Below, piece after piece: positions 14,981-18,724 of a stretch of DNA of 18,724 bases. The notes below the pieces were generated by a model. The model was given only the letters and a program-made list of their open reading frames with translations. It did no database searches and was not told the origin of the DNA. A program made the position numbers and the translations under genes. Positions within the stretch are counted from its first letter, which is position 1. The number at the start of each line of letters is the position of its first letter. The DNA is from an uncultured Bacilli bacterium (GTDB lineage Bacteria; Bacillota_I; Bacilli_A; RFN20; CAG-631), in contig CAKPZU010000029.1 in NCBI GenBank assembly GCA_934215405.1, positions 1-18,724 on the forward strand. The letters run 5' to 3'.

Positions 14981-16000
14981 ATGAAATATCCACAATTTTT
15001 AAAAGATAATGCCACTATTGGATTAATTGCTACCTCTTGTGGAAGTAATAAGAATCCTTATAGAATAAGAACACAAGTTGGAATTAAAAAATTTATCGAA
15101 CAAGGCTATAAAATAAAAAAAGGCCATCGTCTATTTTTAAATAAAAATGCAGTTAGTGGTCCTCATACCTTAAGAGCTAGTGATTTTAATAAAATGTATA
15201 AAAATAAAAACATCGATTTTATTTGGTCAACTGGTGGTGGTGAGCTTATGATCGGTATGCTTCCTTATGATGAATTTGAGAAAATTAAAAAGCTTCCACC
15301 TAAATTCTTTATGGGCTTTTCTGATAATACAAATTTAACATTTACCTTAACTACAATTTGTGATGTAGCTACAATATATGGCTGTAGCATTGGCTCATTT
15401 GCTTATGATACATTAAATGAAGATACTATTGATCATTATAAATTAATGAAGGGTGAAAAATTAGCTTTTAATTCTTATGAATATTTTCATGGTGAAAATA
15501 GTAAAGTAATAAATGCAACTCCTTTAACACCATTACTTTATAATGATGTTAATATTATTAAAGGCTTAAATTGTGATAAAGCACACTTTGAAGGAAGAAT
15601 TATTGGTGGCTGCTTTGATTGCATTTTATGCTTATGTGGTACAAAATTTGATAATGTTACTAATTTTATAGAAAAATATAAAGATGATGGTATTATTTGG
15701 TATTTTGATGTTTGTGATTTAAATACAGCTGCTTTATATAGAGGCTTATTTCAACTTAAAAATGCCTCTTGGTTTAAATATGTAAAAGGCTTTATCTTTG
15801 GCAGGCTTTTAAATAAATATGAGCCACTTGATTATACATTAAAGCAAGCCTTAAGCGACGCTTTAAGTGATTTAAATGTTCCTATTATTTATGATGCTGA
15901 TATATCACATATTTCACCAAAAATTCCTATAATAAATGGTAGTATTGCTACTATTAATTATGAAAATAACAAATTAAGCATTTCATTTACTTTAAAATAA
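14981..16000 (+). CDS. S66 family LD-carboxypeptidase / MccF-like peptidase
   Basis: A 339-residue homologue of the S66 serine peptidases, which trim the terminal D-amino acid of peptidoglycan tetrapeptides (LdcA) or inactivate microcin C (MccF). Seen are the N-terminal IGLIATSCGS, WSTGGGE (82-88), the nucleophile stretch GFSDNTN with S114, GGCFDCILCLCGT (209-221) and the terminal histidine SHISPKIPI with H310. At the acid position the usual Leu-Glu pair reads Phe-Asp (D243 in YFDVCDLN), so the catalytic Glu may be replaced by Asp. There is no signal peptide, which fits a cytoplasmic recycling enzyme. I chose the ATG at 14981 because GGAAGG lies 10 nt before it; an ATG at 14945 has none. It heads the aro operon, 14 bp before aroB. 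Confidence 0.85.
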   Translation: MKYPQFLKDNATIGLIATSCGSNKNPYRIRTQVGIKKFIEQGYKIKKGHRLFLNKNAVSGPHTLRASDFNKMYKNKNIDFIWSTGGGELMIGMLPYDEFEKIKKLPPKFFMGFSDNTNLTFTLTTICDVATIYGCSIGSFAYDTLNEDTIDHYKLMKGEKLAFNSYEYFHGENSKVINATPLTPLLYNDVNIIKGLNCDKAHFEGRIIGGCFDCILCLCGTKFDNVTNFIEKYKDDGIIWYFDVCDLNTAALYRGLFQLKNASWFKYVKGFIFGRLLNKYEPLDYTLKQALSDALSDLNVPIIYDADISHISPKIPIINGSIATINYENNKLSISFTLK

Positions 16001-16014
16001 AGAAGGATACCTTA

Positions 16015-16998
16015 ATGAAAAAGTTATTAATTAAAGGTGTAAATAAAAATTATAAGGTTATTATTAAAAATAATTTATTAAATGATTTAAATACTTATTA
16101 TAAAACTAATAAGAAGGTTTTACTATTAAGTGATGATAATATACCTAATTCCTATAAGGATTGTGTTAAAAAGCAATACAATGTTATTTGTAGTGTTATT
16201 TTAAAACATGGTGAAAAAAGCAAAAATTATAAAAACGTATTAAAAGTAATAAATACCTTACTTACTAATAATTTTAATAAGGATGATGTAATTATTGCTT
16301 TAGGCGGTGGAGTTATATTAGATATTGCCTCATTAATTGCTACTCTTTATAAAAGAGGAATCAATTTGGTTTTTGTTCCTTCATCAATGCTTTCTATGGT
16401 GGATGCAAGTATTGGTAGTAAAAATGCTATTGATTTTAATAACATTAAAAATGTCATTGGTACATTTTATGATCCTAGTATTGTTTTAATTGATCCACTA
16501 CTTTTAAAAACATTAAGGAAAAAAGAACTTTATAGTGGCTTATGTGAAGCCTTAAAGGTTTCTTTAATTCATAATGAAGATTTTTATAATTATATTAAAG
16601 AAAATGCTTTAGCATTAAATTATGAAAAAGTTATTTATGAATCATTAAAAATTAAAAAATATTTTGTTGAAAAGGATAAATATGATATATCAATTCGTCA
16701 TGCTTTAAACTTTGGTCATACATACGGCCATGCTATTGAAATAGCTTATAAGTTACCTCATGGAATAGCAATTGGAATAGGAATGCTTAAGGTACTTGAT
16801 AATCCATTAAAGGATGAAGTTGCTAGCATTTTAAAAAAATGGCATATTAATTATAAAAGATATTTAAATGATAATTCTTATAATTATTATATTTTACAAG
16901 ATAAAAAAATTAAAAATAATAAAATTGATTTAGTAGTTGTTAAAGCTCCTGGTAGCTTTGAAATTAATAGTATAGAAGTTGGTGATTTAAATGGATAA
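16015..16998 (+). CDS. aroB: 3-dehydroquinate synthase AroB (divergent)
   Basis: Second enzyme of the shikimate pathway: converts DAHP to 3-dehydroquinate, using NAD and a divalent metal (Zn or Co) in the cytoplasm. Its 327 residues are somewhat short for the family (about 340-360). NAD-binding GGGV (97-100), VPSSML (121-126) and the metal ligands are present: E178 (GLCEALK), H235 (NFGHTYGHA) and H249 (LPHGIA). Some usually invariant spots differ: GGKTG reads GSKNA (134-138, with the lysine kept), and HGEA reads HGIA. The enzyme may still work, but these changes are notable. AAGGA lies 8 nt before the ATG. It overlaps aroC by 8 bp, so the two are translationally coupled. Confidence 0.92.
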   Translation: MKKLLIKGVNKNYKVIIKNNLLNDLNTYYKTNKKVLLLSDDNIPNSYKDCVKKQYNVICSVILKHGEKSKNYKNVLKVINTLLTNNFNKDDVIIALGGGVILDIASLIATLYKRGINLVFVPSSMLSMVDASIGSKNAIDFNNIKNVIGTFYDPSIVLIDPLLLKTLRKKELYSGLCEALKVSLIHNEDFYNYIKENALALNYEKVIYESLKIKKYFVEKDKYDISIRHALNFGHTYGHAIEIAYKLPHGIAIGIGMLKVLDNPLKDEVASILKKWHINYKRYLNDNSYNYYILQDKKIKNNKIDLVVVKAPGSFEINSIEVGDLNG

Positions 16999-18070
16999 TT
17001 CTTTTGGTAATTTTTTAAAAATAAAAATATATGGCTCGTCCCATAGCAAATATTTAAAAGCAACAATAAAAAACTTCCCTAAGGATATAAAAATTAATAT
17101 GGAGGAAATTAATCATTTTCTTTATTTAAGAAAAAGCCATAGTAATTTAACAACTCCACGTTTTGAAGATGATGAAGTTATCTTTGAAAGTGGAATTAAT
17201 AATAATGTAACAACTGGGGAAACAATTTCTTTTAAAATTTATAATAAAAATACTAAAAGTAGCGATTATGTTAAGGGAATATGTCGACCATCTCATGCTG
17301 ATTATGTTGGCTATTTAAAATATGGTGATCAATATGATTATAAAGGTGGCGGCTTTTTTTCAGGAAGGCTTAGTGTTTTACTTGTTGTAATTGGTGCTTT
17401 ATGTAAGCAAGTGTTAAATAGCTTAAATGTTAAGGTTGCTTCACATATTAAAGAATTACATGGTATTTTAGATGATGAATTTGATTTTAGAAATATTAAT
17501 GAAACAATTAATAAATTAAACAAAAAAGAATTTGCTGTTATAAATAATAATGTTGCTTTAAAAATGAAAGAAGAAATTTTAAAAGCAAAGGAGGATAATG
17601 ATTCTGTTGGTGGAGTTATTGAAACTATCGCTATAAATGTTCCTATTTGCTTAGGTGAGCCGTATTTTAATTCCTTTGAAGCATATTTATCACATTTATT
17701 ATTTTCACTTGGTGGCATAAAAGGTATTGAATTTGGTGATGGCTTTGCCTTTAAAGATAAAAAAGGTAGTGAAGTTGCTGATGAACTTAAAATAATTAAT
17801 AACAATGTTAAAATACTTGCTAATCATAATGGTGGGATTAATGGTGGAATTACTAATGGTAATCCTATTATTTTTAGATGTGTTGTTAAACCAACATCAT
17901 CAATTTCCAAGCCTTTAAATACTATTAATTATTTAACTAATGAAAATATCACCTTAAATTTAAAAGGAAGGCATGATCCTTGTATTTTAACAAGAATTAG
18001 AGTAGTAATTGATGCTATTACATATATAACAATACTTGATTTTTATTTAAGATTACTTAAAAAGGGCTAG
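16991..18070 (+). CDS. aroC: Chorismate synthase AroC (divergent)
   Basis: Last enzyme of the shikimate pathway: removes phosphate from EPSP to give chorismate and needs reduced FMN. At 359 residues it has normal length. The framework is clear: RPSHADY (99-105), KYGDQYDYKGGG (110-121), GGIKGIEFGDGF (241-252), NHNGGINGGITNGNPI (279-294), KPTSSI (300-305) and GRHDPC (326-331). Both general-base histidines are kept, H18 and H102. But GESHG reads GSSHSK (15-20), and the normally basic, serine-rich GGGRSS reads GGGFFS (119-124), losing the conserved arginine in the FMN/phosphate site. The start overlaps aroB by 8 bp (ATGGATAA), with GGTGAT a few bases upstream. It is followed 3 bp later by aroE. 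Confidence 0.92.
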   Translation: MDNSFGNFLKIKIYGSSHSKYLKATIKNFPKDIKINMEEINHFLYLRKSHSNLTTPRFEDDEVIFESGINNNVTTGETISFKIYNKNTKSSDYVKGICRPSHADYVGYLKYGDQYDYKGGGFFSGRLSVLLVVIGALCKQVLNSLNVKVASHIKELHGILDDEFDFRNINETINKLNKKEFAVINNNVALKMKEEILKAKEDNDSVGGVIETIAINVPICLGEPYFNSFEAYLSHLLFSLGGIKGIEFGDGFAFKDKKGSEVADELKIINNNVKILANHNGGINGGITNGNPIIFRCVVKPTSSISKPLNTINYLTNENITLNLKGRHDPCILTRIRVVIDAITYITILDFYLRLLKKG

Positions 18071-18073
18071 TTT

Positions 18074-18724
18074 ATGAAATATTATTTAATTGGCAAGACT
18101 TTAAAACATTCACATTCTTTAGCAATCCATAATGGATTACATAATTTTAATTATGGCTTGCTACCTTTAAATAATAAAGCTTTTATTAATTTTATTGAAA
18201 AGAAGAATTTTAAAGGCTTAAACATTACTATTCCTTACAAAAATCAAGTTATTCCCTATTTGTATTATAAAGATGAAATTGTAAATATTACATCTGCTTG
18301 TAATACAATAATTAATAAAAATAATAAGCTTTATGGATATAATACTGATTATTTTGGTTTTTTAGATTTATTAAGCTATTATAAAATTAATATAGAAAAT
18401 AAAATATGCTTAATACTTGGAAGTGGTAGTACAAGTAAAAGCGTTTATCAAACTTTAGTTAGTAAAAAAGCTAGTAAAATCTATGTTGTTTCAAGAAATA
18501 ATGGCTTAACATATAATAAATTAGATTTAATTGCTAATGAAATAGAAGTTATTATTAATACAACTCCTTTTAATATGTATCCTAAAAATACTAATAAATC
18601 TTTAATTGATTTAAAAATTTTTAATAATTTAAAAGAAGTTATTGATGTTATTTATAATCCTTTTAGGACTAAGCTATTAATTGATGCTTCATATTTAAAA
18701 ATTAATTATCATAATGGTTTATAT
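18074..18724 (+). CDS. aroE: Shikimate dehydrogenase AroE (C-terminus outside window)
   Basis: Reduces 3-dehydroshikimate to shikimate with NADPH. About 217 residues are seen before the window ends. The N-terminal substrate domain has IGKTLKHSHS (shikimate-binding serines, consensus HSxSP) and LNITIPYK with the catalytic lysine. SACNTI and GYNTDYFGF follow. The Rossmann domain shows GSGSTSKSV in place of the usual GAGGAA, then VVSR, INTTPFNMYP and DVIYNPFRTKLL. The gene begins 3 bp after the aroC stop, and AAAAAGGG precedes the ATG by about 10 nt. It is the fourth gene of the rightward operon; aroA, aroK and others may follow beyond the window. Confidence 0.95.
   Translation, partial: MKYYLIGKTLKHSHSLAIHNGLHNFNYGLLPLNNKAFINFIEKKNFKGLNITIPYKNQVIPYLYYKDEIVNITSACNTIINKNNKLYGYNTDYFGFLDLLSYYKINIENKICLILGSGSTSKSVYQTLVSKKASKIYVVSRNNGLTYNKLDLIANEIEVIINTTPFNMYPKNTNKSLIDLKIFNNLKEVIDVIYNPFRTKLLIDASYLKINYHNGLY

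Noticed and set aside
17338..17805. Long minus-strand open frame of 155 codons
   Set aside because: It is antisense to aroC, Ser/Leu-rich from composition, without a ribosome-binding site or recognisable domain.
1..18724. Use of UGA as tryptophan (Mollicutes code 4)
   Set aside because: All conserved proteins read through with the standard code, and the tryptophans checked are TGG. The in-frame TGA at 1995 does not continue a conserved sequence.

Overview
The window is very AT-rich and reads with the standard bacterial code: tryptophans are TGG, stops are TAA or TAG, and no TGA has to be read through. Strong Shine-Dalgarno sites, sigma-A type promoters, a GerE-like regulator, MutS2 and a HydABC-type [FeFe] hydrogenase together suggest a low-GC Bacillota of the Bacilli/Erysipelotrichia/Mollicutes-relative kind, living as a fermenting anaerobe (for example in the gut). 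This placement is an inference from gene content and composition; there is no rRNA or tRNA in the window.

Left part (1-3088): a MarR repressor gene and a MATE efflux gene (cut by the window edge) overlap and form a drug-response style operon. A consensus promoter with a palindromic operator sits just upstream. A 114-bp array of six 20-bp direct repeats separates it from a divergent gene for a COG2865-type protein (AlbA_2 DNA-binding domain plus GHKL-type ATPase domain). That gene is out of frame twice. Both breaks are -1 shifts lying exactly on canonical slippery heptamers, and correcting them restores a 477-residue protein.

Middle part (3114-8224): hydC-hydB-hydA form one leftward operon for a trimeric, probably electron-bifurcating [FeFe] hydrogenase that would reoxidise NADH and reduced ferredoxin to H2. 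It has a good promoter, an upstream palindrome and a terminator. A ZIP metal transporter gene lies upstream.

Accessory stretch (8286-10773): a two-gene unit encodes an acidic protein with five exact 13-residue Asp-rich repeats and a monoglyceride-lipase-like alpha/beta hydrolase, closed by a strong terminator. Next comes a Phd/YefM-RelE/ParE toxin-antitoxin pair bracketed by two 101-bp direct repeats. The repeats are the 3' end of a GerE-like regulator gene: one copy is the end of the intact gene, the other a stranded fragment beyond the toxin. This looks like a small cassette that entered by duplicating, or by carrying, the gene end.

Right part (10546-18724): mutS2, uvrC and the GerE-like gene read leftward as a DNA maintenance operon. 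Divergently, an S66 LD-carboxypeptidase homologue leads aroB, aroC and aroE (cut by the window edge) in a tight rightward operon for the shikimate pathway. Several enzymes here have unusual residues at motifs that are normally conserved.
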